From: Ixodes scapularis
Lineage: Eukaryota; Arthropoda; Arachnida; Ixodida; Ixodidae
Direction: 5' to 3'
Length of the DNA: 64,000 nucleotides
Assembly (NCBI RefSeq): GCF_016920785.2
Contig: NW_024609837.1
Location: forward strand, 23,679,565 to 23,743,564
Positions 56,501 through 62,516 of the stretch are shown here, in pieces. The notes beneath the pieces are model-generated. The model was given only the letters and a program-made list of their open reading frames with translations. It did no database searches and was not told where the DNA came from. Numbering within the stretch: position 1 is the first letter of the stretch; every line of letters begins with the position of its first letter. The position numbers and the translations under genes are program-made.

Positions 56501-59076
56501 TGTGACCACGTGCTTACGCAGCGCGATCAACATGGCGAAAGGAGGAGAGTGCCAACGTACTCGCCCGGCTACGGCCATCCCCGTCCCGCTCTGCCCCCTT
56601 CCCCTTCCGGCTTATGGCGGCTGTTCGAGCTTGCAGATAAAGCTGACGGTTTTGTTGACCTCGGATAGATGGCGCCACAATAACTCGTATACTAAAAGTT
56701 TTGTCGATGATACCAGGTTTTTGACGCATTTATATTTATGTTGGAACGACAAGATTTGTAGAAAGATTACCTTTTATCGGGCAAGTATTGCACAACTTGC
56801 CATCGTTTTACAAGTCCTCCTTTGACGTCACGCCGCGTGGTTCTCATGGCCGCCGCTCGCGGCTGCAAATCGGGAATATTCTAATTTTTGCCTCGCGATT
56901 ACGCAGCAGAATCGCAACATTTCAAAGGAAGGAGATATATTTTCTGTCCTTTGTGACAAGTTAAAGAATGCCAAAAGTAGAAGATGCAAATTCTTTCAAC
57001 GTTAAAATCGTTGCCCAGCCCCTTTAAGGCATGTGGGAACGACACCCAGGCAGGTCAAGATCACCGTCGCTACCAGCTGAACACCATTAAAAACATTAGC
57101 ATGATGGCTGCGCCCGAAAGGACTCTGTAAATATCCGTATATTGTTCTTCTTGCGAGTCATGTTCCTCTTGTTTCACATACATGGTTTTCGAAGTTCCGT
57201 GTCCCCATCATTTGCCATCATCATCATCATCACAGTCATGCTGTCGCCTGTCGCGATCCTGGTGGTGTCACAACAACGGGTGGGTGTAGCAGACGCCTAT
57301 AATATTCTGCTGCGGGGCGCTCTCCAGCTTCAAAGTACACGGAAGCTTCGGCAGTCAGGAATTGGGACGCTGCTACAACAGCGATATTCACGTTCCCTCG
57401 TGCTTCCCCCCCCCCCCCCCCCCCCCAGAACTTTTACAACCAACCGCCAGGATCGCGACATCCGACAGGACGACACTCCGGCATTTGTGACCTGTTGCCA
57501 CTAAGGGAGCACTTTCGACGCACGGGTGGAATAGGACACTAAGCATACCAGTCGGCGACGCGTTCCAGACACCGTATACCCATAATGCACTGCAGCACCG
57601 AAACTGATGATGATGATGGTGATAAAGGGTCTGACGGTACGACAGCAACGAAGGCCATACTGTGTCAAGAACAGAAACCCTACGGGGTTCGCTCGAGATC
57701 ACAGTACACTGCACTTGTTTTTTGTTTTGTTTTTTGCCGCCACTCGGTAGTAAATCAAGAGGTTGGGAAAAGGTTGTCCAAGACGGCTCGAATAAGCTCC
57801 TTTCTTGTAACACCAGACAGAAACCCGCGAACAAAATCGGTCGAAAAAAAGGTTATAGGATTGAGCTTCTGTCAGGAATCCAACAGCTATCACAGTATCC
57901 GGTGTCTGGGAAGACGCCAGAAACGATGGCAAACAGCCGGATAGTTTGGTTTGTAACACTGTGCGTACAAATAATTGCTCCTCGTCACGCAAACAACAAA
58001 ACAAAACAAAAAAACGCATATATGTTGACGAAACAAATGTGGCAGGCCTAAGCCTCCAAGCGGAATAAGTCGAACAAGATTGTCGCGTCTCATTGGTACA
58101 CAGCGTTAACAATCCACTTTATACTTAGAATTTTTGTAGTACCCGATACCCACTAAACGCGCTCTCTGGAACAATACATATCGATAAAAAAGTGCTGTTA
58201 TAGCACTATCAATGCCAAGAGCTGTGTCTATTTTGTGCTAGCCCAGCCGTCGCTGGGCTTGCACAGTCGATTAACACAGGGCTGCTCTGTTTTTATTTAC
58301 CTCAAATACTCAGGGTCTGTAGGCATTGCAGAGAGAAGTGAATACAAGGTATATGAAGAAGAAAAAAAAAAAGGTTGTAATGCAAATAATTACCTGTCAA
58401 TAAAATCTTTACGTCGTTAATCAAGGTCGTTTTAAAGGTGACGCCATGCGATAATGATACCACAGGCGCTGTTTCATGAAAGCGTGCATGGTTCAGGTTA
58501 TGAATGAACCGTGCAAATTTGTTTTTGTCATAGTGATATATGCCCACTTTGTATCAGAAAGGAGGTTGGTAGCTTGACGCGCAAGAGCACAAGAGTGGAT
58601 TTATGGTAGATTTTGTGAAACGAAAACAAACCAGCAATTTTTCTAGGTGATGCAAGGTTAGGCAGGTTCAAACTACATTTCATAGATGTCACGCTGCAGT
58701 GCGTCGATAGCAAGTATGATGCGACTAGATTTATTTTGAATCGGTTTAACTAGATATTAGTATGGCAGGACGGGTGTACCAAATTGAAAGGGCACGATCC
58801 AGCTTTGAGCTATACTTTATATTCATAATAGAGTGTTCATAAAATTGTCGCGGCTCCAGGATTGACATCCTGAAAGGTACGCCAACTAACACGTCGTGTG
58901 GTCCAAAACAAGCTATAAACAAGCCCAGCGACTTTCTGCATGACTCATCTTCTTTTCAATTTCAGATCCACTACACAGCTCCTCTGCAAGACATGAAGGA
59001 TGTTCCACGGACGGACTACAAACCTTCATACTTGTCCGCGTTCAAACGAGCCCTTCATAAAGCCACAAAAAACTAA
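26494..59076 (+). CDS. MCTP-like C2-domain membrane protein, fifteen exons
   Basis: The exons are 26494-26826, 27567-27725, 30794-31018, 33604-33658, 34633-34774, 35735-35831, 36253-36354, 37841-37918, 40089-40208, 44800-44916, 45813-45857, 48930-49033, 50551-50660, 53932-54032 and 58966-59076. They total 1,899 nt (632 residues), with all phases matching. Order: a Pro/Ala-rich N-terminus (1-65), C2 domain 1 (about 66-185), linker, C2 domain 2 (about 243-345), a basic stretch, membrane segment 1 with ELYMVP (438-470), an acidic linker (476-491), an amphipathic segment ending GERLRN, membrane segment 2 (about 533-560) and a cytosolic tail. Block order and spacing match MCTPs, which are ER membrane proteins acting in synaptic homeostasis and lipid traffic. 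Usual MCTPs have three C2 domains; only two are visible, so more 5' exons may exist. C2 domain 2 lacks most acidic calcium ligands. Confidence 0.85.
26827..27566 (+). other. GC-AG intron 1
   Basis: The donor is CAG|GCAAGT and the acceptor TTGTGCTTGCAG|GTT. The GC donor matches the strong consensus known for GC-AG introns. The nearest GT (26831) would shift the frame and break the C2 domain. Confidence 0.75.
27567..27725 (+). CDS. MCTP-like exon 2: second half of C2 domain 1
   Basis: Its 53 codons in phase 0 encode VMHDTSDPEWYEIF, then PMALLVMVMNNDRLATTEFFG, the C2 strands around the third calcium loop, where one Asp is kept, one is Asn and one is Glu. The donor TTA|GTAAGC is followed at once by 16 C and 15 A. 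Confidence 0.85.
29275..29450 (-). mobile_element. tRNA-derived SINE fragment
   Basis: On the minus strand, GGAGCGAAAACTCGGGCTGCAG and CAGGGATCCTGGGTGCAATCC resemble the repeats at 26030-26395 and 37535-37640, including the B-box-like GGGTGCAATCCC. It lies in MCTP-like intron 2. Confidence 0.5.
30487..30695. mobile_element. Foldback MITE family M, copy 1
   Basis: The arms CGTCTGCTTCGTTTGCAGGG ... GGATAGTGGGTAGAC and the inverted GTCTACTCACTATCC ... CCTGCAAACGAAGCAGACG nearly meet, giving a 209-bp palindrome. The same element occurs at 47911-48132 and 49292-49494. It has no coding frame. The right end is about 100 bp before exon 3. Confidence 0.8.
30794..31018 (+). CDS. MCTP-like exon 3: end of C2 domain 1 and linker
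   Basis: Its 75 codons run PDFLRNQPSDRFLINLRKYE, then YEVQQELENNAGKLFFRMVI and ILELPSRRTLKYTRQRLHKKY. The donor is TAC|GTAAGC. The acceptor is placed at CATCGTAG|CCT because exon 2 ends in phase 0 and an in-frame TAG precedes it. The alternative CAG|G at 30828 has a better pyrimidine context but breaks the phase. The 5' boundary is therefore the least certain in the gene. Confidence 0.7.
31019..32054 (+). other. MCTP-like intron 3, 5' part
   Basis: Non-coding. Around 31840-31930 lies a degenerate TTTAGCGGGAAAATTG and ATCACGTGACCTCGAG stretch that resembles modules of the composite repeat at 21-22 kb. Confidence 0.45.
32055..33585 (-). mobile_element. CR1/Jockey-type LINE, 5'-truncated and decayed
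   Basis: The minus strand encodes, with stops and frameshifts, a pre-RT segment (DQKVIHAVFEFTPL), then QHGFRK and ETQLALFLHDLHTNLD of the reverse transcriptase, TFDKILHKPF, YPGVNLCNDLPWRTHT, NRSLGLLKCHLRHAP and RPRLEYASAI. These are standard LINE ORF2 blocks in the correct order. A CTPDGGL end and AATAAA near 32065-32070 mark the 3' side. It fills most of MCTP-like intron 3, antisense to the gene. Confidence 0.8.
33604..33658 (+). CDS. MCTP-like exon 4: start of C2 domain 2
   Basis: Only 55 nt. The acceptor is TACGTGCAG|GCA and the donor TCTCTG|GTACGT. It encodes AAWNVQGDLTDIGVALIS, which aligns with the MCTP segment leading into strand 1 of the last C2 domain. It ends in phase 1; its last G plus TG of exon 5 gives Val. 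Confidence 0.8.
34596..34624. repeat. T29 homopolymer serving as polypyrimidine tract
   Basis: Twenty-nine T end eight bases before the exon 5 boundary (GCGCGCAG|TG). As the only pyrimidine tract of this acceptor it is also a microsatellite. Confidence 0.75.
34633..34774 (+). CDS. MCTP-like exon 5: core of C2 domain 2
   Basis: Encodes HRASSIAQPYLEAGLEAVCC, VEITPKLLWQKGQ and TVDPVWNTVFKM. The DPVWNTVF block is the usual NPxWNExF strand of C2 domains. The Asp residues expected before PY and in loop 1 are absent. The donor AAGAT|GTGAGA leaves phase 2. Confidence 0.83.
35735..35831 (+). CDS. MCTP-like exon 6: end of C2 domain 2
   Basis: The acceptor CCAAGGAAG|G is chosen by phase; the upstream AAG| at 35730 would not fit. 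It gives VFKMKVWDLHAVLQVTVL with exactly the spacing of vertebrate MCTPs, then STKQEFLGTVVFPLIA. The DxD of calcium loop 3 is replaced by SDST. Confidence 0.83.
36253..36354 (+). CDS. MCTP-like exon 7: post-C2 segment
   Basis: Thirty-four codons, phase 0: AESGRMQWYPLKDARLL, then GGYILLEVDLIYSP, matching the MCTP block YxLK...GxIYLEIDVIFN. The acceptor follows a C-run and (CT)n tract; the donor is CCA|GTACGC. Confidence 0.88.
36493..36540. repeat. Facing G-run and C-run hairpin
   Basis: About 15 G (36495-36509) are followed by ATACCTTATA and about 14 C, so the tracts can pair. It lies in MCTP-like intron 7. Confidence 0.7.
37120..37316. repeat. Foldback element in intron 7
   Basis: AAGGAAGATCCATTGGGGAT and GAATGCGTTAACATAACCC on the left pair with GGGTCATGTTAACGCATTC and CCATCAATGGATCTTCCTT on the right, with mismatches. 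Inside lies a smaller GTTTCCCTTTGGGAAAC palindrome. Confidence 0.65.
37535..37640 (+). mobile_element. tRNA-derived SINE fragment
   Basis: Begins GGTGGCCGAGTGTGTTAG (A-box-like, tRNA-Ser/Leu type) and continues with GGAGCACGTGGAGCGAAAAC and CTGCAGAACCCAGGCGTCC, shared with the copies at 26030-26395 and 29275-29450. It lies in intron 7. Confidence 0.5.
37841..37918 (+). CDS. MCTP-like exon 8
   Basis: Twenty-six codons, phase 0: FKAAIQSFKKKAPPP and ALASGDLSRH, corresponding to the basic stretch after the last C2 domain in MCTPs (FNxVKASxRT...). It has a strong T-rich acceptor (TTGTTTACAG) and a GTGAGT donor. Confidence 0.83.
38620..39010. repeat. TAAC/GTTA-rich repeat in intron 8
   Basis: Repeats of AAGTAACCGGTTACAATTAC type in both orientations, with AGTAATTT and GATTACTT variants. 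Related to the TAACG-rich sequence at 42.8-43.3 kb, but AT-richer. Confidence 0.4.
40089..40208 (+). CDS. MCTP-like exon 9
   Basis: Forty codons, phase 0: ALTRNVSRCRALYRRFKEIQ and YIQSCYMWESTPRSLISLV. It aligns with the highly conserved MCTP block LLxRNFxRxKR...YxxSCFxWxSPPRS before the first membrane segment. Confidence 0.9.
40294..41587. repeat. Composite CACGTG / TGACGTCA repeat element, copy B
   Basis: The left end has TGTAACGCCGAATTAGAGCG, CAGCTCTTGAGGAGG, as in copy A. Then come a G tract and two GGTCACGTGACC units, a 42-bp minisatellite (40435-41285), eight or more GGTCACGTGACCTCGGGG units (41290-41450), and the right end with GCATTATGGGACATTTCCCA, CGGCGACGG repeats and AAGAGCTGCGCTCT. 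It begins 85 bp after exon 9. Confidence 0.8.
40435..41285. repeat. 42-bp minisatellite with TGACGTCA in most units
   Basis: The unit reads GATGCCGGTGACGTCATCAG, TGATGATGACGATGACGATG, TG. About 14 units follow a more irregular 240-bp start. Most units carry TGACGTCA, about 20 in total. Variants change length by multiples of three, so frames stay open on both strands (354 codons plus, Asp-rich; 294 codons minus, Ser-rich). The open frames follow from the repeat and are not called as genes. Confidence 0.9.
42810..43330. repeat. TAACG-rich repeat
   Basis: Dense GTAACG, CGTTAC and GTTACTC motifs in both orientations (42810-42970 and 43170-43320), broken by an AT-rich middle. The same motif mix occurs around 13.2 and 14.1 kb. 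Confidence 0.5.
43319..43690 (-). CDS. THAP zinc-finger domain fragment
   Basis: Its 123 codons begin MPRSCVAVNC. The THAP pattern is present: C5 and C10, FHKFP, a Trp near residue 35, CGKHF (third Cys and the His ligand), and FVPVVF as the closing hydrophobic box, preceded by PLSDRDHPD. THAP domains are C2CH DNA-binding modules found in P-element-type transposases and in host proteins derived from them. Nothing recognisable follows residue 95, and the frame stops after 123 codons. It is likely a first exon or truncated transposase gene inside the inverted-repeat element, antisense in intron 9. Confidence 0.7.
   Translation of the reverse strand: MPRSCVAVNCVKMYKKSSRVNFHKFPADSERHRRWIISVDRKVWSPRANDRLCGKHFLEGKCGFHSNLRPEACLCAGKPLSDRDHPDFVPVVFAHKAPAKRSSEARYTRATQQKGNGDRTAVL
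43802..44689. mobile_element. Non-autonomous hAT-like element with 8-bp target duplication
   Basis: TAGGGCTCCG at 43810 and CGGAGCCCTA ending at 44681 are perfect inverted ends. The homology continues inward (TGTTTTCGGA against TCCGAAAACA). TCTATATA flanks both sides (43802-43809 and 44682-44689). Eight-base duplications and YAGGG-type ends are typical of hAT transposons. The 872-bp element has no transposase. Its interior has CGGAGTTTAT repeats and a G tract near 44545. It inserted exactly at the right end of the THAP element. Confidence 0.8.
44800..44916 (+). CDS. MCTP-like exon 10: first membrane segment
   Basis: Thirty-nine codons, phase 0: FFVWLSLCLELYMVPWLLVV and LFFTDLLVFSLWGVNTIDE. 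The ELYMxP motif within a long hydrophobic stretch is a hallmark of the MCTP C-terminal region. The acceptor is ATGCCGCAG|TTC. The donor GAA|GTACAA is weaker than the rest and was chosen because phase and the following acidic exon fit. Confidence 0.85.
45813..45857 (+). CDS. MCTP-like exon 11: acidic linker microexon
   Basis: Forty-five nt, phase 0, SLKEEEDADSDEDTS, bounded by TTCTTCCAG and GTGAGT. It matches the acidic run between the two membrane segments of MCTPs. Confidence 0.8.
45909..46125 (+). repeat. Dispersed repeat family R, copy 1
   Basis: AAAGTTCCCAGATAAGAACT, GCGACATTCTTTGAAGCGCC, AATGATGCCATTTTGTTCG and AGTATCGAGGGACTTTAG recur with about 80% identity at 49588-49795 and 49829-50030. 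Confidence 0.65.
46460..46860 (+). mobile_element. Penelope-like element fragment (GIY-YIG)
   Basis: Near 46700 the plus strand encodes CGRVYIGQTERCAREHSL, the core of the GIY-YIG endonuclease of Penelope-like elements (compare CGRCYIGQSGRCINDRTREH at 53.4 kb). Flanking frames are broken. MCTP-like intron 11. Confidence 0.6.
47083..47139 (+). CDS. Possible 57-nt cassette exon encoding a hydrophobic segment
   Basis: CTGTTTTTGCAG|AGC and ATC|GTACGT bound a 57-nt stretch in phase 0, between two phase-0 exons (11 and 12). It encodes SNKLSAVISALSVCFFILI. Inclusion would keep the frame and add a possible membrane segment between the acidic linker and the amphipathic segment. The same sequence contains AATAAA followed by GT-rich sequence, so it might instead be an intronic poly(A) site. 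No MCTP counterpart is known to me. Confidence 0.25.
47464..47725 (-). repeat. Foldback repeat family F, copy 2
   Basis: Reverse-complement match to 17400-17700: ACGGAACCCCTGCACAATGG, CAAGTCATTCCATAACATAG, CGGCCAACGCTAAGAG, GTGCCGTGACG. MCTP-like intron 11. Confidence 0.6.
47911..48132. mobile_element. Foldback MITE family M, copy 2
   Basis: CGTCTGCTTCTACCGCCGGA, GAGCTCTGATTGGCTTTGAT and AAGGATAGTGGGTAGAC pair with GTCTACCCACTATT ... AACCCCTGCAATAGAAGCAG, but the right arm is interrupted by about 18 T (48043-48060). It is the most diverged of the three copies. Confidence 0.75.
48930..49033 (+). CDS. MCTP-like exon 12: amphipathic segment
   Basis: SKRSLKKRLGNLQDAAASMQ and NAMGKVASYGERLR, ending in phase 2 (AA, completed to Asn by exon 13). 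The corresponding MCTP block reads ...IQEVxxxVQNxLDExASxGERxKN. The acceptor is CTTCCATCAG and the donor GTGAGA. Confidence 0.9.
49292..49494. mobile_element. Foldback MITE family M, copy 3
   Basis: GCGCAAGTTCGTCTGCTGC ... GGTTGTGGTGACGTCACAAC ... GGATAGTGGGTAGAGC faces its own complement, ending ACAAACGAACTTGCGC. About 203 bp. The arms include TGACGTCA. Confidence 0.8.
49588..50033 (+). repeat. Dispersed repeat family R, copies 2 and 3 in tandem
   Basis: Two copies (49588-49795 and 49829-50030) of the repeat at 45909-46125, separated by about 35 bp. Shared landmarks: AAAGTTCCTA, GTGACATTCTTTGAACCGCC, GGTGCAGGTTTTACGAAGCG and CCATTTTG. Confidence 0.65.
50164..50457. mobile_element. Foldback MITE with about 120-bp arms
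   Basis: ACTTCGTTTCAGCTTCGGTC, TTATGAGCCAAAGGGCCAA and CATGGCGTGCTCTCTGCT pair with AGCAGAGAGCACGCCATGAC-type complements on the right, ending GACCGAAGCTGAAACGAAGT. It is not a copy of family M. It ends about 95 bp before exon 13. The 152- and 178-codon frames on its two strands mirror each other because of the palindrome. Confidence 0.8.
50551..50660 (+). CDS. MCTP-like exon 13: second membrane segment
   Basis: Acceptor TTTTTTCCAG|C, donor TGGG|GTGAGT. It encodes LVGFVDPYVSKLFIVSLLIF and GFLAYVVHVRYWFLMWG. Position, length and the closing RYxxLxWG block match the second membrane segment of MCTPs. Phase 1 at the end. Confidence 0.92.
51241..51291. repeat. 51-bp near-perfect palindrome
   Basis: CAATTGCACGCGCATTTGATG is followed after one base by CATCAAATGCGCGTGCAATTG, with one mismatch toward the ends (AGTG against TACT). 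A cruciform-forming sequence 37 bp left of the Penelope-like element's target duplication. Confidence 0.8.
51546..52213 (-). pseudogene. Inverted duplicate of the Penelope GIY-YIG region
   Basis: The minus strand of the left arm repeats the C-terminal part of the ORF (RLEDAGYPRHVIASVCERIC to RKMP). It is a product of the inverted structure and not a second gene. The frame runs on into the antisense of the RT region up to 52391 by chance. Confidence 0.8.
52214..53731 (+). pseudogene. Penelope-like reverse transcriptase / GIY-YIG ORF, 5'-truncated and frameshifted
   Basis: The RT part (in frame from about 52220 to 52974) shows VDVQDMYYSLPH, RSGVCIGSKVAPHLCEVF and FRYVDDFLIL, with the catalytic YVDD. 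A frameshift near 52920-52940 moves the reading to the frame ending at 53731, which carries the linker (CRTIKTTCGRND) and the GIY-YIG nuclease: YHIPLTCGRCYIGQSGRCIN and NDRTREHAN. The N-terminal part of the usual ORF is missing. Few other lesions are present, consistent with recent insertion. Confidence 0.85.
53932..54032 (+). CDS. MCTP-like exon 14: C-terminal tail
   Basis: GT completes Gly with exon 13; then LRKYARGLLGSKERAEGFHL and RNLLNRTPDDLER. MCTPs show (G)INKFTKKLRSP...LLDFLSRVPSDxQ here. The acceptor GATGCGCAG|GT lies only 14 nt after the Penelope target duplication, so its upstream pyrimidine tract derives from the insertion. The donor is AGG|GTGCGT. Confidence 0.88.
54128..54395. 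repeat. Composite CACGTG repeat, copy C (partial)
   Basis: About eight GGTCACGTGACCCC units, a C tract, then CCTCCTCCTCAAGAGCTGCG and TTCGGCGTTACAGGGAGTTG: one end of the element in inverted orientation relative to copy B. The other end is missing. It starts about 95 bp after exon 14. Confidence 0.75.
54440..55870. repeat. Scattered TGAGAAxGGGCxAAACG-type repeats, inverted at the two ends
   Basis: CCCATTCTCATTTGGTCCG and GGGCCCATTCTCATTTTGCC (54460-54560) face GTGAGAATGGCGAAACGAAA, CAAATGAGAAGGGC and GGTGAGAAGGCGAAACGAGA (55680-55840). A short motif is repeated several times at both ends in opposite orientation, suggesting a degenerate foldback element of about 1.4 kb. Confidence 0.45.
55241..55480. 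repeat. Nested palindromes
   Basis: A 72-bp near-perfect palindrome (55241-55312, GCGGAACTTC ... GAAGTTCCGC, centre TATA) is followed by GGAGACTATTGG / CCAATAGTCTCC (55319-55360) and a wider pair ACTGGGCTGTGG / CCACAGCCCAGT (about 55391 and 55464). Confidence 0.75.
55871..58965 (+). other. MCTP-like intron 14, 3' part
   Basis: No exon or transposon protein was recognised. It holds (ATC)n near 57216-57231, a C tract of about 18 (57408-57426) facing nothing, and GATGATGATGATGG near 57607. Frames of 120-158 codons occur on both strands without known motifs. Confidence 0.5.
58966..59076 (+). CDS. MCTP-like exon 15: C-terminus and stop
   Basis: Acceptor TTTTCAATTTCAG|ATC, then 36 codons beginning IHYTAPLQDMKDVPRTDYKP and ending KATKN, and TAA at 59074-59076. 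MCTPs end with a comparable basic tail after the ...QYxELKPD block. Confidence 0.88.
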   Translation: MHYTAPLQDMKDVPRTDYKPSYLSAFKRALHKATKN

Positions 59077-59409
59077 TACGCAATTAAAAAAACAAAGGGG
59101 GAGGCACAAGCGACTTTGAACATACACGTCATTTTCGTGTATTCCACTCCAAATACGATGTTCGAAGTTGGCATCTTTGCTTTACCTCTCCTGTGCATTC
59201 CCTCAGACATTCTTAATGTTATGACAGGCCGTTGTTTTTACTTAAAAAGGACTATCGCAGCGGCCTTGGAAGGCACACATGCTGATTTATGAAAGACATT
59301 GTACGGTTAGGTAAGTAATCAACTCCAACAGTATTTCACCAAATAATGTTAAAATGTAAAATCATATTGAGTATCTACTTGAATGCTCTGTTCAAGTTGT
59401 CAAGGTTGC

Positions 59410-59415
59410 AATAAA
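59410..59415 (+). terminator. Poly(A) signal of the MCTP-like gene
   Basis: AATAAA 334 bp after the stop, followed by GT-rich sequence (AGTTTGCACTTCTTAGTTC). It is the first canonical hexamer in the 3' flank that I found. Confidence 0.5.
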
Positions 59416-59474
59416 AGTTTGCACTTCTTAGTTCAGTTCGAAAGCAGCGTCATTTATTTATGTGGAATGGAGAT

Positions 59475-59748
59475 TTGGACAAGTTGGTATGAGTTCATCG
59501 TGAAAAACCACGCAAAAGAAACAAGGACAAAAAGGAAGGACTACACAGGGCAAGCGCTGACTAACAACTGATTTTTTTTTTTTTTTTTTTTTTTATATAT
59601 ATGCGGATGGCGTTATGTTCGCTCAGGCATAGGGCGCACCGTGGATTTTGCACTTCTTTCTTCTTCGTTTCACACTCCACATGCTAACCAAGATCCAGAA
59701 AATGAATCTCACTGTTCGTTAGAGTCAGTAAAATTTTGCTCATGCAAA

Positions 59749-59780
<32 letters not shown>

Positions 59781-61225
59781 GGTGGGGTTTGGTGTTCGCA
59801 CAATACGGGGGTGTTGGAGAACCGCGGTTCGTACCTGCAATCTCGACAGTGCATCGCTAAATGCGAGTATGCGGTCCCATTCAACGAACTTTGGTGTTCT
59901 CTAAGTCGAATGTTTAGGCATTGCCCCGTTTGCCCAATATAGGAGCGCCCGCACGAGAAGGAGATCATGTAGAGTAGACCGTGCCTTTTACTCAGGTGAC
60001 GAATTCGATGCGGTGCTTGACGCTGAAGCTGTTACGATCCGCTCGCTCCTTTTTGCCTTTGTGTCGGTTCACCACGGAGCGTAATTAGTCTAGTTCGTTG
60101 CGGGCAGACAAAACCACGTTCACTTCGTATCTAGATGCTACCTTTTTTAAGTCCGTGCGACATGCGGTGTATATATGGAATGATCGCAACCTTCTTATTT
60201 TCCATCTTTAACGATTCACCCCAAGCTAAACCGACCTTAACGGTTTTTTTTTTTTTTTACTAATTTCTCGCAAGCTGCTGAAATGACTGAGTCTGGAAAC
60301 CCTGAAGCTTTGATCCTTTCAATATGGACTGATCTAATCAACTGCACTAATCTAGTCAACTAAGAATAGAGTAGTACTACCTCGACGCACTTCCATTATT
60401 CCTTTTACCCTCTACTATGGTCAATAAAGCGCTTACATATCTCTCTTCAATCTGCAGGTTGAAGCCTATGTTCATTTTGCGAATACACGAATTGATTAAT
60501 GTGGATCTTAAACAGGAAAATGCGATGCCTTTCTTGATTAGTTCTGAATGTGCTTGCTGATAGTCTAGCAAACGTTTTGCTGATCTAGGGTGGTACGACC
60601 AGCATATATGTGTTCTTTTTCTAATTCTACAAGACCTAAAAACTGGATATGCTTGTCTTTTGGGGTCTATATATAAACCGAAGTCCTAGACATAGCTCAC
60701 TGAATACTTTCAATACTCCATTTAACGGTTTTCTTCTTTTTTTTTTTTTGTTTTTAATGAAAACCAAATGTTGCTTAGTAAGGGTGCCACCCTCGATCCT
60801 ATACAGACTCCTGACTTTTGTACGAAAACATTATCTTGTCATCCTATAAAGAAATTATTGAACCGAGATTCCGCATTGTGTTATGAACTTATTTTCGTCG
60901 ATGTGCTCTAAAATGCACTCTCGAACGCTCAATATGAGGTCATCGCGAGGCATAGAACAGTATAAATCTTCCACACCAGGGCTAAAAGTACTGCACCCCT
61001 GGGTTATCTTTCAGAAATTCGACCACCGCCACGGAGCTGGGGTTTTAAAAAGGGGTCAAAGATTAATGGGGAGTAGATGTGTTTTTGCAGATATCCTCAT
61101 ATCGCATGTTGCCAAGTGTCTTTTTCAGAAACAATGGCACGTAGAGGAATTTGAGGCTTGTGGGTTTTTTGCCGTGAAGAATACTGTAAATTTAATTTTT
61201 TGTTATGTTAACGTAATTTAGTTAT
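59475..61225 (-). mobile_element. Decayed Penelope-like element
   Basis: On the minus strand from right to left: EDLYCSMPRDDLILSV (about 60930-60980), VFVQKSGVCIGSRVAPLL (about 60780-60835, the RT motif shared with the element at 52.6 kb), a degenerate middle, then CGRSYIGQTGQCLNIRLREH (59880-59955) of the GIY-YIG domain. The 3' end has AGCGCTGACTAACAACTG (59553-59572), followed by T tracts. Multiple stops and frameshifts. A T run of about 27 (59752-59779) is inside the GIY-YIG region. It starts 60 bp past the MCTP-like poly(A) signal. Confidence 0.75.
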
Positions 61226-62360
61226 GCACACGAGTGGCCATTTATATGTAAAGTTTTCTGATGCTCAGCACGTGGGTGACAAACAAGCCTATAATAATAA
61301 AACTGATTCTGGAATTTAGGTTCAAGATTTCATTCGTCCACTGCAAAAGCGGATTCGGTGTCAGATTCAACATTATCACTGATGGAAGCGGCACCTTTTG
61401 TTGTAGGTTTCGTAGCAGACAAAATACTGGTTTGGAGCAGATATCAACATCTGTTTGCTCATCACTTGAAAATTCAAACAAAAAATGAATGCATCATTAA
61501 ATGGAACACGCATCATTCTAAGAAATAAGTCCCAGGTAGGAGTAGGTCCTATTAATTGGTATTGTAGTATTTTTTTTGCTGAAAAATTAAGCATAACGCT
61601 GCAGCTCAGTTGAGATAAAGCCTCTTTCCCCCTTCCCCTTTCACACTCAGTAGCTTATTTAGCCTGTCATAATCCTCCAAAATGCCAGAAAAAAAAACCA
61701 GCATATTTGCCAAAACGTCTATAAGAATACATACCCCCAAAGTTTTCTGAACTTACCAAAATCATTACTCTAATATCATAAACTGCAATAACAACCATCC
61801 ACAAATAGAACAAAAAACTACAGTCGTAGTTTGAAAGTGGCACTACGCTTTAGCGGCGCTGAAAGCAGAGTTTAGTCAAAGCTCGGTGCCTTTTCGATGG
61901 ACCGTTGCGCCGTGAACTACCTTTACTACAGTATTTATTAAAATATAGACCCGCGTTTTTTTTTGTGTTTTTTTTCCCTTATTTTTTTTTTTTTGGCACA
62001 CTTTTTAAATTAAAGGTCAACCTACAATAAAAAATAAAAAAAGTTCGAGGTACACCGGTACACCTAAGCATTTCTTATGAGTTGTGAATACGAAAGCGTG
62101 CAAGGCCGCTCGTCCGCTCCCTTTTTCGTCTGCTGCGTACTTTTCGTCGCCGGTCAGCGCGCGTGCTACCCTGGGCACGCTGACCTTGGACGCTCTGTGT
62201 TAACAGCGCGCTGATGGACACGCAGCGCCATGGGGTGAGCGGTCGTGGAAACTGACGAGCGCAGCGGCCAATGGGAGCCCCGTCGACGCGCGCCAGCCAA
62301 AGGAACCGAAGGAAACTAGGTGCCGTTTTCGCGCTTCATACTGATGACGTCAGCTCACTC
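61226..62360. other. Intergenic spacer, no gene recognised
   Basis: AT-rich with several T tracts (61958-61995). No coding similarity or clear repeat was seen. Confidence 0.45.
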
Positions 62361-62361
62361 C

Positions 62362-62516
62362 ATAGCGAGTTTTAGTAGACCGTGTTTTCCGCCCCGCTAA
62401 GCCCCTCCGCTACCCGGAACTGTACAGCCAAGGCCATCGGCGCGCACGCGCAGTGTCGGTTTCTTCGTAGCGGAGGGCTAGCGGAGGGGGAAACACGGTC
62501 TGCTAAAACTCCCTAT
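62362..62516. mobile_element. Foldback MITE, about 155 bp
   Basis: AGTTTTAGTAGACCGTGTTT, TCCGCCCCGCTAAGCCCCTC pairs with GAGGGCTAGCGGAGGGGGAA, ACACGGTCTGCTAAAACT. The arms are about 50 bp, with a GGCGCGCACGCGCAG-containing loop. No coding frame. Confidence 0.75.

Noticed and set aside
57142..57834. 120- and 148-codon frames in intron 14
   Set aside because: They run through a poly(C)/poly(G) tract and simple repeats, giving Pro or Gly runs, and show no conserved blocks.
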